This document shows positions 1 through 5,739 of a stretch of DNA of 21,344 nucleotides, one piece after another. The DNA comes from a virus, in IMG/VR virus record IMGVR_UViG_3300032293_001568, positions 1 to 21,344 of that record, one strand, 5' to 3'. The notes below the pieces were generated by a model. It had not been told where the DNA came from. It ran no database searches and saw only the letters and a list, made by a program, of their open reading frames with translations. The first letter of the stretch is position 1; every line of letters begins with the position of its first letter. A program made the position numbers and the translations under genes.

Positions 1-71
1 AGTGCGGTTGCTTTGATGAAGAAGTTTTGGCTTATCTCTTTCAAGGTGAGAGCGTTGGAGTTCTCCCTTAA
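1..71 (+). CDS. 3' end of an unidentified plus-strand gene (partial)
   Basis: An open frame enters from the left edge in frame 3 and ends at TAA 69-71, encoding about 22 residues that read CGCFDEEVLAYLFQGES followed by VGVLP. The composition looks like real protein, with a Cys-x-Cys pair and an acidic/hydrophobic helix. The stop is followed within 20 bases by a strong stem-loop with T-rich flanks, as expected at a gene end. Too little is visible to name a family. A chance open frame of this length is possible, so the call rests mainly on the terminator placement. Confidence 0.4.
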   Translation, partial: CGCFDEEVLAYLFQGESVGVLP

Positions 72-86
72 TTAAGGACAACAAAA

Positions 87-112
87 AACCCCCTATCTTT
101 TGGTAGGGGGTT
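87..112. terminator. Bidirectional intrinsic terminator between convergent genes
   Basis: AACCCCCTA (87-95) pairs perfectly with TAGGGGGTT (104-112) around an 8-nt loop. On the minus strand the stem is followed by a U run (plus-strand A run at 83-88), which suits the DUF3846 gene. On the plus strand it is followed by TTCTTTGCTTT, so it can also stop the gene ending at 71. Confidence 0.85.
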
Positions 113-128
113 CTTTGCTTTAGGGGTT

Positions 129-470
129 TTATACTTGTGCAAAGATTTTCAATAAGCGGTCTGCATAATTCTTATCAAGACCTAGTTGTTCACCTTCATC
201 ATCATAACCCCCAGCGATAACAACATCACCGAGAATTACATCAGGAAAGTTTGGGAAGTTAGCCAACCAAATTTCAGTTGCTCTTTCATTTATTGGAAGT
301 CCTTGCAACTTTCCTTCTTCATTCATAATAAGTGTGTAACCACTTGCAAGAGTCTTAGCCTCAATAAGACCACCTACCGCCATTTGAAGTGTTAGTAGTT
401 CGTTACTATCTGCCGTTAGGTCAATGATAGAAGCGTTTCCTTCTGCGGTTAGTTTAATTCCTAGTTTCAT
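129..470 (-). CDS. DUF3846 family small protein
   Basis: This 113-aa protein is encoded on the minus strand. The central part, LQMAVGGLIEAKTL then MNEEGKLQGLPINERAT, followed by GDVVIAGG, matches what I know of the DUF3846 family (LQ-x2-VGG-x-IE, then NEEGKL-x-GLP-x-N). That family is common in phages and in phage-derived regions of actinobacteria and firmicutes, and its function is unknown. No signal peptide or membrane segment is visible. The start is supported by AGGGAG seven bases upstream of ATG. It stands alone as a monocistronic unit, with its own promoter (513-541), a leader hairpin (485-507) and a terminator (87-112). Its orientation is opposite to the structural operon, which fits an early or accessory gene. 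The family call is from memory of the motif, not from a search. Confidence 0.8.
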   Translation of the reverse strand: MKLGIKLTAEGNASIIDLTADSNELLTLQMAVGGLIEAKTLASGYTLIMNEEGKLQGLPINERATEIWLANFPNFPDVILGDVVIAGGYDDEGEQLGLDKNYADRLLKIFAQV

Positions 471-484
471 TTGTTTTCTCCCTA

Positions 485-507
485 TAGTGGTACTTGGTTT
501 CCCACTA
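485..507 (-). promoter_or_regulatory. 5' leader stem-loop of the DUF3846 transcript
   Basis: TAGTGG (485-490) and CCACTA (502-507) form a 6-bp perfect inverted repeat with an 11-nt loop. The -10 box ends at 513 on the minus strand, so transcription should start near 506. The hairpin would therefore be at the extreme 5' end of the mRNA, just upstream of the AGGGAG ribosome site. A protective 5' hairpin is the likely role, by inference. Confidence 0.5.
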
Positions 508-512
508 CCGAA

Positions 513-541
513 ATAATAGATTACTTTCCTGCACTTTGCAA
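513..541 (-). promoter_or_regulatory. Sigma70-type promoter for the DUF3846 gene
   Basis: Read on the minus strand this is TTGCAA (-35, 536-541), a 17-nt spacer, then TATTAT (-10, 513-518). The -35 box and most of the spacer are identical over 21 nt (522-542) to the promoter of the second minus-strand gene (937-957). Spacing and box quality are close to consensus. Confidence 0.75.
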
Positions 542-585
542 GAATAAAAGAAAAGCTTTGTGCGGTGTGTCTTAGAAAAAGAAAA

Positions 586-608
586 AGCCCCCCTTGGATA
601 GGGGGGCT
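586..608 (-). terminator. Intrinsic terminator of the 620-880 gene
   Basis: AGCCCCCC (586-593) pairs with GGGGGGCT (601-608) around a 7-nt loop. On the minus strand it is followed by a U-rich run (plus-strand GAAAAAGAAAAA just to the left), placed 11 bases past the stop codon of the minus-strand gene. Confidence 0.88.
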
Positions 609-619
609 AATTCTTGCGG

Positions 620-880
620 TTACTTGGTTAGGAGTAAGTCCAAGATTTCGCTATCTGAAAGATTGCGGTAAGGGTTCTCATAAGAGTTTGGATTCTCCTC
701 AGTTACCTTAACCTTTAGTACGGTTGCTCCCATTCCCTTTGCATTCTTTGCGGTTTCAGTAATTAAGTCGCATGCATTTGTTGCGGTATCAACATGGAAA
801 GAATAATCTCTTTCTGTAGTGATTGTTCCATTTGAAGTTGCTTCTGTGTACTTAACTGTAATTTGAACTCCGTATGACAT
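620..880 (-). CDS. Small phage protein of unknown function
   Basis: This 86-aa protein is encoded on the minus strand and I do not recognise a family. The N-terminal half alternates as expected for beta strands (MSYGVQITVKYTEA, then ERDYSFHVDTATNACDLI). A helix and a strand follow (ETAKNAKGMGATVLKVKVTE), then a short acidic C-terminal helix (LSDSEILDLLL). There are no membrane segments or metal motifs, and one Cys. The start is supported by GGGAG seven bases upstream of ATG, in the same leader context as the DUF3846 gene. It has its own promoter (928-956), leader hairpin (901-921) and terminator (586-608), so it is a free-standing expression unit. The compact alpha/beta fold would suit a protein-binding early phage protein, but that is only a guess. 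Confidence 0.75.
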   Translation of the reverse strand: MSYGVQITVKYTEATSNGTITTERDYSFHVDTATNACDLITETAKNAKGMGATVLKVKVTEENPNSYENPYRNLSDSEILDLLLTK

Positions 881-900
881 TTGGTTTCTCCCTTTTTGTT

Positions 901-921
901 ATTGAAGCCCCTTGCTTCAAT
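901..921 (-). promoter_or_regulatory. 5' leader stem-loop of the 620-880 transcript
   Basis: ATTGAAGC (901-908) and GCTTCAAT (914-921) form an 8-bp perfect inverted repeat with a 5-nt loop. Its outer edge coincides with the +1 expected from the -10 box at 928-933. This is the same arrangement as in the DUF3846 leader, although the stem sequence differs. Confidence 0.55.
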
Positions 922-927
922 AAGTAA

Positions 928-956
928 AAGATATTCTACTTTCCTGCACTTTGCAA
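928..956 (-). promoter_or_regulatory. Sigma70-type promoter for the 620-880 gene
   Basis: On the minus strand this is TTGCAA (-35, 951-956), a 17-nt spacer, then TATCTT (-10, 928-933). The -35 box and the first part of the spacer are identical to those of the DUF3846 promoter. Conservation stops at the -10 box, which argues for a copied promoter cassette. Confidence 0.7.
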
Positions 957-981
957 GTCCATAAGTGGTCATTTCGTGTAT

Positions 982-1122
982 ATGACTAGTCATAGTTTTT
1001 CTAGCCTAATAGTCATTAAGTTACTAGTCAGTAGGCTAAAGGATAGTAAGTTACTAGTCAGTAAGTTACTAGTCAGTAAGTTACTAGTCAGTAGTAGTTA
1101 TTAGTTAGTAGTTCTACTAGTA
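982..1122. repeat. ACTAGT-centred 15-bp tandem repeats and palindromes (iteron- or operator-like)
   Basis: The 15-bp unit TAAGTTACTAGTCAG starts at 1017, 1047, 1062 and 1077. A degenerate unit fills 1032-1046, so the array keeps a 15-bp phase from 1017 to 1092. Upstream lies a perfect 12-bp palindrome, ATGACTAGTCAT (982-993). Downstream lies another palindrome, TACTAGTA (1115-1122). Altogether the hexamer ACTAGT occurs six times in 137 bp. TAGCCTA (1002-1008) and TAGGCTA (1032-1038) form a further inverted repeat around the first unit. There is no convincing gene here. Such arrays are typical of replication initiator or repressor binding sites, and the adjoining AT-rich tract favours an origin. 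The function is inferred. Confidence 0.7.
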
Positions 1123-1331
1123 AGACCTTTTAAAAATAATAAAGAGATATAAATCAAAAGAAAAAATAAAATTAAAGATAACAATAAGTAACCTCAAATC
1201 TTGCAAAAAACTGCAAAAAAATAAAAGTAATAGGGCTATGCCTTGTCTCAGTTTAATTTTTAGACTAAAAATTTAAAATTTAAGGGGGGAAAAAATAAAA
1301 GATTTTTTTAGAAAAAAGGCCCGGAACGATT
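1123..1331. other. AT-rich non-coding tract beside the repeat array
   Basis: This stretch is about 80% A+T (11 G/C in bases 1141-1200) and contains no supported gene. It includes a near-perfect 19-bp palindrome, AATTTTTAG-A-CTAAAAATT (1255-1273), and a small hairpin-prone patch around 1233-1243. Placed next to the iteron-like array, it could be the melting region of an origin. It could equally be the spacer carrying control sites between divergent transcription units. Neither role is demonstrated. Confidence 0.5.
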
Positions 1332-1371
1332 TTGAAAAGTCTGAAAAACACCCTCTTTCTTCTCCGGGGCC
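1318..1371. repeat. GC-rich imperfect inverted repeat before the structural operon
   Basis: GGCCCGGA (1318-1325) and TCCGGGGCC (1363-1371) are reverse complements except for one extra G, separated by 37 nt. They are the only GC-rich islands in an AT-rich spacer. They could form a long hairpin or mark a protein-binding or packaging site. The role is unknown. Confidence 0.4.
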
Positions 1372-1460
1372 AAAAGCAAATTATGAAAAGGTTCATATAT
1401 TTAGCTATTCCGTACAAGATTAGGCAGACTATCTTCTCGTACACCCCTCTGAAAACTCAG

Positions 1461-1473
1461 TACAATAGGACCA
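1461..1473 (+). promoter_or_regulatory. Possible leaderless promoter (-10 box) of the plus-strand operon
   Basis: TACAAT (1461-1466) fits the actinobacterial -10 pattern TANNNT. It is followed by exactly six bases and then ATG at 1473, so +1 would fall on or next to the A of the start codon. This is the hallmark of leaderless genes in actinobacteria. No good -35 box is seen 17 bases upstream. The next gene has no ribosome site at proper spacing, which agrees with leaderless initiation. Confidence 0.45.
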
Positions 1474-1970
1474 TGCTTAATCCACCGAAACTTCCCATAG
1501 AGGAGGTTATGTTCCTCTCTACGCTTACACGCTCAGAGATGGAGTCACGCCTACGCGGGCTGTGGAAAGCTGGATGGTCTTTAGGAGTCATAGGAAGCTC
1601 CCTCAGCCCTGCTGTGCCTAAGACCACTATCCACTTCTGGGTCCGTAGAGCTTTAGATGTGAAGCAGTTAAGAGCACTTCCTCTACCCCCACCTAAGTCT
1701 CTTACAACCTCAGTTCCAACTAAGCATGCCCCTCGACTTAGATCCGTCTCTCCAGGCGTTCCTCCAGAACTAAAGACTCGGCTCCGTGAGCTGTCTGCGT
1801 TATCAAAACGTTATAGAGCAAAGACATCTCCTACTAGTCCATTAGCTCAGGCAAATAATGAACTCACTCAGATTGCAAGGCAGCTAAAAAACCGTGGAGT
1901 TCCTACCGCCGCTATAGCTGAGGCTGCTGGAGTTACTTATCGAGCTATGGCAAGGCGCCTAAGTCAATGA
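1473..1970 (+). CDS. Double helix-turn-helix DNA-binding protein, first gene of the operon
   Basis: This is a 165-aa protein when started at ATG 1473. The frame stays open further left, but the upstream codons cover a GC-rich inverted repeat and lack a ribosome site. The chosen start follows a TACAAT -10 box directly. Two HTH-like segments are visible: residues 24-60 (ESRLRGLWKAGWSLGVIGSS onward to IHFWVRRA) and residues 127-165 (IARQLKNRGVPTAAIAEAAG, then VTYRAMARRL). A Pro/Ser/Lys-rich hinge joins them. The protein is basic and has no catalytic motif. Candidates are a transcription regulator, an initiator that binds the nearby repeats, or a small terminase subunit, since it heads the portal operon. 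I cannot choose between these. The stop overlaps the next start (ATGA). Confidence 0.7.
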   Translation: MLNPPKLPIEEVMFLSTLTRSEMESRLRGLWKAGWSLGVIGSSLSPAVPKTTIHFWVRRALDVKQLRALPLPPPKSLTTSVPTKHAPRLRSVSPGVPPELKTRLRELSALSKRYRAKTSPTSPLAQANNELTQIARQLKNRGVPTAAIAEAAGVTYRAMARRLSQ

Positions 1971-2314
1971 GTAGACTTTATAAAACCAAAACAGGGACTT
2001 ACAAAGATACTGATCTAGTTGTAGTTGTTTGGAAGAACCCTAAGAAGACCAAGAGACCTCAATCTCGCTCCCTTGAGACTATGTCTGCCCCTAGCTCAAG
2101 TTACCCTATGGCCTTCCCTTTAGTTTCCTTGAAGGACCATCACGCTTGGAAGAATGCAAAGCATGTAAAGAGCTCTGAAGATTTTGATTTAAGCATTGAA
2201 GAAAGCTCTAGAGAGTGCCCAATTATGCTTGACCTGCAACTAGCGGGTTATGCATTAGGGTGGAATGATTTCTACATCCCAGAAGAATATACAGAGTTTG
2301 GATTAAATAGTTGA
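1967..2314 (+). CDS. Hypothetical protein, 115 aa
   Basis: I do not recognise a family. The start overlaps the stop of the HTH gene by 4 bases (ATGA), so translation is probably coupled. The N-terminal third is basic (SRLYKTKTGTYKDTDLVVVV, then WKNPKKTKRPQSRS) and begins with a strand-like run. The C-terminal half is acidic and aromatic (DLQLAGYALGWNDFYIPEEY). There is no signal peptide, membrane segment or Cys cluster. Position inside a tight cluster leading to the portal gene suggests a minor structural or packaging-associated role, but nothing in the sequence proves it. Confidence 0.65.
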   Translation: MSRLYKTKTGTYKDTDLVVVVWKNPKKTKRPQSRSLETMSAPSSSYPMAFPLVSLKDHHAWKNAKHVKSSEDFDLSIEESSRECPIMLDLQLAGYALGWNDFYIPEEYTEFGLNS

Positions 2315-2679
2315 GAGCAGTTTCGGATGTCTTCCCAGCACTAGTCTGGATAGCTCCGCCCAACTCAGTTGGGTTAGATGAACTTTCAATACCAGGACCT
2401 TCACCTCAAGGAACTCGCAAGGTTGATAGAGTCCGAGTAGTTCTCCTTGGGAATAGCATTTTGATAGCGCAGGATTCTCCAGAAGGACCTAAACTTGTCT
2501 TCAGAGAGAAATACACACATAGGCACGTTGATGGGAAGCTTCAAGCAGTTCTAACAGAGTCCGAAAAAGTAATAGCCTTCATAAAGGATGCCACCTGCGG
2601 CTGTGGATCCCGTTTAAGAGGCTGGAACCCATACGGACAGAACAACTCGGTCTACTCAAGTGAGGATCCAACAGAGTGA
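2311..2679 (+). CDS. Hypothetical protein with a Cys-x-Cys C-terminal motif, 122 aa
   Basis: The only in-frame start near the 5' end is TTG at 2311. It overlaps the previous stop (TTGA) and follows an in-frame TAG directly, so the 5' end is well fixed even though TTG is a rare start. Residues 38-92 look like a small beta-rich domain (KVDRVRVVLLGNSILIAQDS through VLTESEKVIAFI). The protein then ends in DATCGCGSRLRGWNPYG, with C96 and C98 suggesting a metal or disulfide site. I recall a similar CGS-x-LR-x-WNPYG ending in uncharacterised actinophage proteins but cannot name a family. Its stop overlaps the GTG of the next gene. Confidence 0.62.
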   Translation: MRAVSDVFPALVWIAPPNSVGLDELSIPGPSPQGTRKVDRVRVVLLGNSILIAQDSPEGPKLVFREKYTHRHVDGKLQAVLTESEKVIAFIKDATCGCGSRLRGWNPYGQNNSVYSSEDPTE

Positions 2680-2972
2680 AAGATATAACCGTTCTACAAT
2701 TTATCCTTCTAGGGCTAGCCACATATCGTGTGACTAGGTTAGTAACTCGTGACATGGTTACAGCCCCTTTGCGTAATGCCTTTTGGAAAAAATTTCCACC
2801 AGAGACCACATACATTGGCTACCTATCCACCTGCGAGTGGTGTTTTAGCTTTTGGATAGGATCAGGGTTTGTAATCTCGGCTATCATTATTCCATCAGTA
2901 ACCTACATAGTTGCTACCGTTTATGCGGTATCTGCTATAGCAGGACTGTTGACTGCATATGAAGATAAGTAA
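2676..2972 (+). CDS. DUF1360 family small membrane protein
   Basis: This 98-aa protein starts at GTG 2676, overlapping the previous stop as GTGA. Residues 5-16 form a hydrophobic segment, followed by TYRVTRLVTRDMVTAPLRNA, then C53-EW-C56 and FSFW. Two further hydrophobic stretches follow at about 58-73 and 75-93. The order hydrophobic segment, R-x2-RLV-x2-D-x4-PLR, CxWC, W matches what I know of DUF1360, a short membrane family found in sporulating bacteria and in many actinophages. Its function is unknown. In phages it usually lies in small accessory clusters near structural or lysis genes. Two or three membrane passes are plausible. The call is by motif memory and not by search. Confidence 0.75.
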   Translation: MKDITVLQFILLGLATYRVTRLVTRDMVTAPLRNAFWKKFPPETTYIGYLSTCEWCFSFWIGSGFVISAIIIPSVTYIVATVYAVSAIAGLLTAYEDK

Positions 2973-3010
2973 GACTTCATATTCCGCAACTAGGATGACA
3001 AGGAGTTACC

Positions 3011-4747
3011 GTGGGTTTATTTACTAACGACACACCTGATCAACCAGCTTCTCAACCATCCCAGCCAAAGCGCAAAAGAACTAAGTCAACATTTTCTCGT
3101 TCTACACAAATAATTCAGGCTCCTAAGCCTTCAACAATTTCTTCTGTATTTACTAATACAGCTCAATCTGCAAGCTACTCAACTCCTAGAACTCTTACAG
3201 CTGCAGCAGCTCAAATTAAAGTTAACGACAAGGGTGAGTTCGAGCAATTTAGAATTCGTCGTTCAGCAGGATCGAGTGCATGGCAAGCAGAAGCTTGGGA
3301 ATACTATGATGCAATTGGTGAAATCAAATACGCTTTTAATTTAGTTGCATCCGTTGTTTCTCGCATTCGTATTTATGCTGCAGTAATTGATGATCCGTCA
3401 GAGACTCCAATCTCTGTTCGTCAATCAGAACTTATTGATGATCGTCTTGGTGCAGCAGCAGAGCGTGCACTTGCAAGATTAAATTCTGCATACGGTGGAC
3501 AAGCAGGATTGCTTAGAGATGCCGCACTAAACCTTTCAGTGGCAGGTGAATGTTATCTAGTTCAGATGCCAGCTAAACCATCTCAAAGATTGCCTGAGTC
3601 TTGGGACGTTCGTTCTGTTGACGAAGTAACAACTGATCCTCGTGGCGGTTTTAATATTATTGGTCGTCGTGAACAATCCACTACATCACAAGGTGGAGTT
3701 GGACAAGCATCTAAGTTAGGTAAAGATGCATTCGTAGGACGCATTTGGCGTTCACATCCTCGTTTTTCAGATGAAGCAGATTCATCACTTCGTGGTTTGC
3801 TTGATCTTTGTGCAGAACTCCTCTTACTGAATAGGACATTCCGTGCGACTGCTCGCTCTCGTCTCAATGCTGGTGCGCTTTATCTACCTGATGGTCTTTC
3901 CGTCGCGTCGCAAGGTGACGGCGACTTCCCCTACGATTCTGAGGATGGTATCGGCCCAAACTTTACTGCTGAAGAAGCAGAGGATGAATTCGAAGAACAA
4001 TTAATGGATGCGATGACAACTCCGATTCGTGACGAAGAGTCCGCATCAGCAGTTGTTCCGCTTATTATCCGTGGTCCTGCAGAACTTGGCGACAAGATTA
4101 AGCAGTTTAAGTTCGAGCGTTCATTCGATCCACAACTTGCAGAGCGTTCAGATCGTGTACTAGAGCGCATCCTTCAAGGATTAGATGTTCCAAAGGATGT
4201 TGTTACTGGTTTAGCAAATGTTAAGTATTCAAATGCAATGCAGATTGATGAATCACTATACAAGGCACACATCGAGCCACTTATGTTGATCATTGCAGAT
4301 GCTTTGACAGTTGTTTATCTTCGTCCATACCTAATTGCAAACGGTTTTGAAGAGACACAAGTAAATCGCATCGTTGTTTGGTATGACCCATCAGCAATTG
4401 CAACTCGTAATGACCGTGCAACAGATGCAGATGCAGGTTTTGATCGTATGGCAGTATCTGCAAACACATGGCGTCGTGCTCACGGCTTCTCAGATGCAGA
4501 TGCACCAACTCCAAAGGAACTTTCAATCAGACTTCTTCAAGAGCGTGGTGTATTTACTCCAGAATTTACAGAAGCAATGCTCGCAGCAGTTGCTCCAGAG
4601 GTTATTAACACAGTTCGTTCTCAGCAACAGCAATCTTCAGTGGCACCAATTCCGCCTGAGCTACAAGCAGCTCTAGATGCAGCAAGTCAAGGTGCAGAAG
4701 CTGCAGGAATTGCTACAGAGGCTCCTACAGAAGGACAAGAGCAGTAA
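3011..4747 (+). CDS. Phage portal protein
   Basis: This 578-aa protein forms the dodecameric ring at the capsid vertex through which DNA is packaged and ejected. The start is GTG 3011, with AGGAG at 3001-3005 and a 5-nt spacer. The Ser/Thr/Pro-rich N-terminus (1-70) includes RTLTAAAAQ (60-68). Portal-like features follow: a helical region (EAWEYYDAIGEIKYAFNLVA), a long central clip/stem region, and a wing/stem segment with RILQGLDVPKDVVTGLANVK then YSNAMQIDESLYKAHIEPLM. The C-terminal part contains NTWRRAHGFSDADAP, a combination I associate with actinophage portals. The last 60 residues are Gln/Ala-rich and probably disordered. Arg codons are mostly CGT/CGC here, unlike the helicase part of the giant gene. 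The stop overlaps the next start (TAATG). Confidence 0.88.
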   Translation: MGLFTNDTPDQPASQPSQPKRKRTKSTFSRSTQIIQAPKPSTISSVFTNTAQSASYSTPRTLTAAAAQIKVNDKGEFEQFRIRRSAGSSAWQAEAWEYYDAIGEIKYAFNLVASVVSRIRIYAAVIDDPSETPISVRQSELIDDRLGAAAERALARLNSAYGGQAGLLRDAALNLSVAGECYLVQMPAKPSQRLPESWDVRSVDEVTTDPRGGFNIIGRREQSTTSQGGVGQASKLGKDAFVGRIWRSHPRFSDEADSSLRGLLDLCAELLLLNRTFRATARSRLNAGALYLPDGLSVASQGDGDFPYDSEDGIGPNFTAEEAEDEFEEQLMDAMTTPIRDEESASAVVPLIIRGPAELGDKIKQFKFERSFDPQLAERSDRVLERILQGLDVPKDVVTGLANVKYSNAMQIDESLYKAHIEPLMLIIADALTVVYLRPYLIANGFEETQVNRIVVWYDPSAIATRNDRATDADAGFDRMAVSANTWRRAHGFSDADAPTPKELSIRLLQERGVFTPEFTEAMLAAVAPEVINTVRSQQQQSSVAPIPPELQAALDAASQGAEAAGIATEAPTEGQEQ

Positions 4748-5739
4748 TGTCACGCACAATTTCTCAAACTCCTGCTCCTAAAAAGGATCAAGTTAAGGGT
4801 TCTAAGAAAAATGCTAAAGGATCTGCATCAGGGACTCGTAAAGTTAAGTTTTCTTCCGCTGTAGAAAAATCTTTGAAGAATAAAGTTGAACAACATAACG
4901 AAAAAGCAGGTAAAGGTCGTCGTGCAACAGTTGGAATGTTAAAAGCTGTTTATCGCAGAGGTGCAGGTGCTTATAGCGTCTCACATCGACCAGGTATGAC
5001 TCGCAATCAATGGGCAATGGGTCGTGTAAATGCATTTTTAAGATTGTTGAAGTCTGGAAAGCCATCAAACTCTGCATACACAACAGATAATGATCTTCTG
5101 CCTTCTGGTCACCCACGTTCAACAAAGAAATCAAACTCCATTGCAGCTTCAGCAGGTTTGGTTCCTGAAGAGAGCGATTTAGCAGAAGCGCTAATCGAGA
5201 TTGCAGACAAATATGGAAAGTTCAATGAAGACGCCACAGGAATCTGGGCAGGGTATACACCACCAGCAGAAAATGACGTCAAAGGAATCGGAGTCAAGTG
5301 CTCTAGCTGTGTTTTATACATGGGTAACGGCTCGTGCAGAATCATCGACATGGAAGTCGAAGACGAAGGTAAGTGTCGTTTCGCGGTTATTCCAGATGGC
5401 GTCGTTGATGTTGGAGTTCTCGAAGGTGAAAAGCTCGGAAACGAAATCCAATCACCACAAGAACTAGCAAAGCTTGCTAATGAGTGGCGTTACGATCAAG
5501 AATTAAACATTGATCTCTTAGCTGAAGAAGATTACTCATCTCCAGAAGAAGCCATCCTTGCTATGGCAGAGTATTCAGGTTATGGATATGAAGCAGAGCA
5601 CGCAATCCGTGCTTCATGGCTTCGTGGAGTTCGTAACGGGGACAATCCTTTTAAAAGAGCGTCACTACTTGCATCTCTTGGTTACGAAAGCCTAGACGCA
5701 GACCTTCTTCCAAAAAAGGTAGAAGAAGATGCAGAATAA
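4747..5739 (+). CDS. Portal-adjacent Cys-rich head-region protein
   Basis: This is a 330-aa protein. Residues 1-60 are highly basic (Lys/Ser-rich), suitable for contact with DNA or scaffold. Residues 62-126 hold a conserved-looking helical module (RGAGAYSVSHRPGMTRNQWA, then VNAFLRLLKSG) ending in TDNDLLPSGHPRST (113-126). This is followed by SNSIAASAG (129-137). The same DLLP-x2-HPRST and short Ala-rich motif recur near the N-terminus of the next, giant protein. Residues 185-210 hold C185-x2-C188-x8-C197-x12-C210, a likely metal or iron-sulfur site, and then RFAVIPDG. The C-terminal 90 residues are acidic and helical and end with DADLLPKK. I know similar proteins next to actinophage portals but no proven function. 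It overlaps the giant gene by 11 bases. Confidence 0.68.
   Translation: MSRTISQTPAPKKDQVKGSKKNAKGSASGTRKVKFSSAVEKSLKNKVEQHNEKAGKGRRATVGMLKAVYRRGAGAYSVSHRPGMTRNQWAMGRVNAFLRLLKSGKPSNSAYTTDNDLLPSGHPRSTKKSNSIAASAGLVPEESDLAEALIEIADKYGKFNEDATGIWAGYTPPAENDVKGIGVKCSSCVLYMGNGSCRIIDMEVEDEGKCRFAVIPDGVVDVGVLEGEKLGNEIQSPQELAKLANEWRYDQELNIDLLAEEDYSSPEEAILAMAEYSGYGYEAEHAIRASWLRGVRNGDNPFKRASLLASLGYESLDADLLPKKVEEDAE

Noticed and set aside
763-993. Minus-strand ORF overlapping the 86-aa gene
   Set aside because: It overlaps a better-supported gene in another frame and runs through its promoter and leader hairpin.
1017-1092. CRISPR array
   Set aside because: The repeats are only 15 bp, tandem and without spacers, so they do not have CRISPR architecture.
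982-1104. A 40-codon plus-strand ORF through the 15-bp repeats, encoding a KLLVS repeat
   Set aside because: The 15-bp period is automatically in frame and contains no stop, so the reading is a by-product. There is no ribosome site, and the composition is unlike a real protein.
1230-1254. Possible small RNA, tRNA fragment or attachment site in the AT-rich spacer
   Set aside because: Only short, weak pairings (GGC-TAT-GCC and AAACTG/CAGTTT with a long loop). There is no cloverleaf, integrase gene or duplicated flank.
1332-1472. N-terminal extension of the double-HTH gene from TTG 1332 or ATG 1383
   Set aside because: There is no ribosome site, the stretch includes a GC-rich inverted repeat and AT-rich spacer-like sequence, and ATG 1473 follows a good -10 box.
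3583-4526. Minus-strand ORFs opposite the portal gene
   Set aside because: Ser/Arg- or His/Leu-rich shadow translations of a strongly supported plus-strand gene, with no ribosome sites or motifs.
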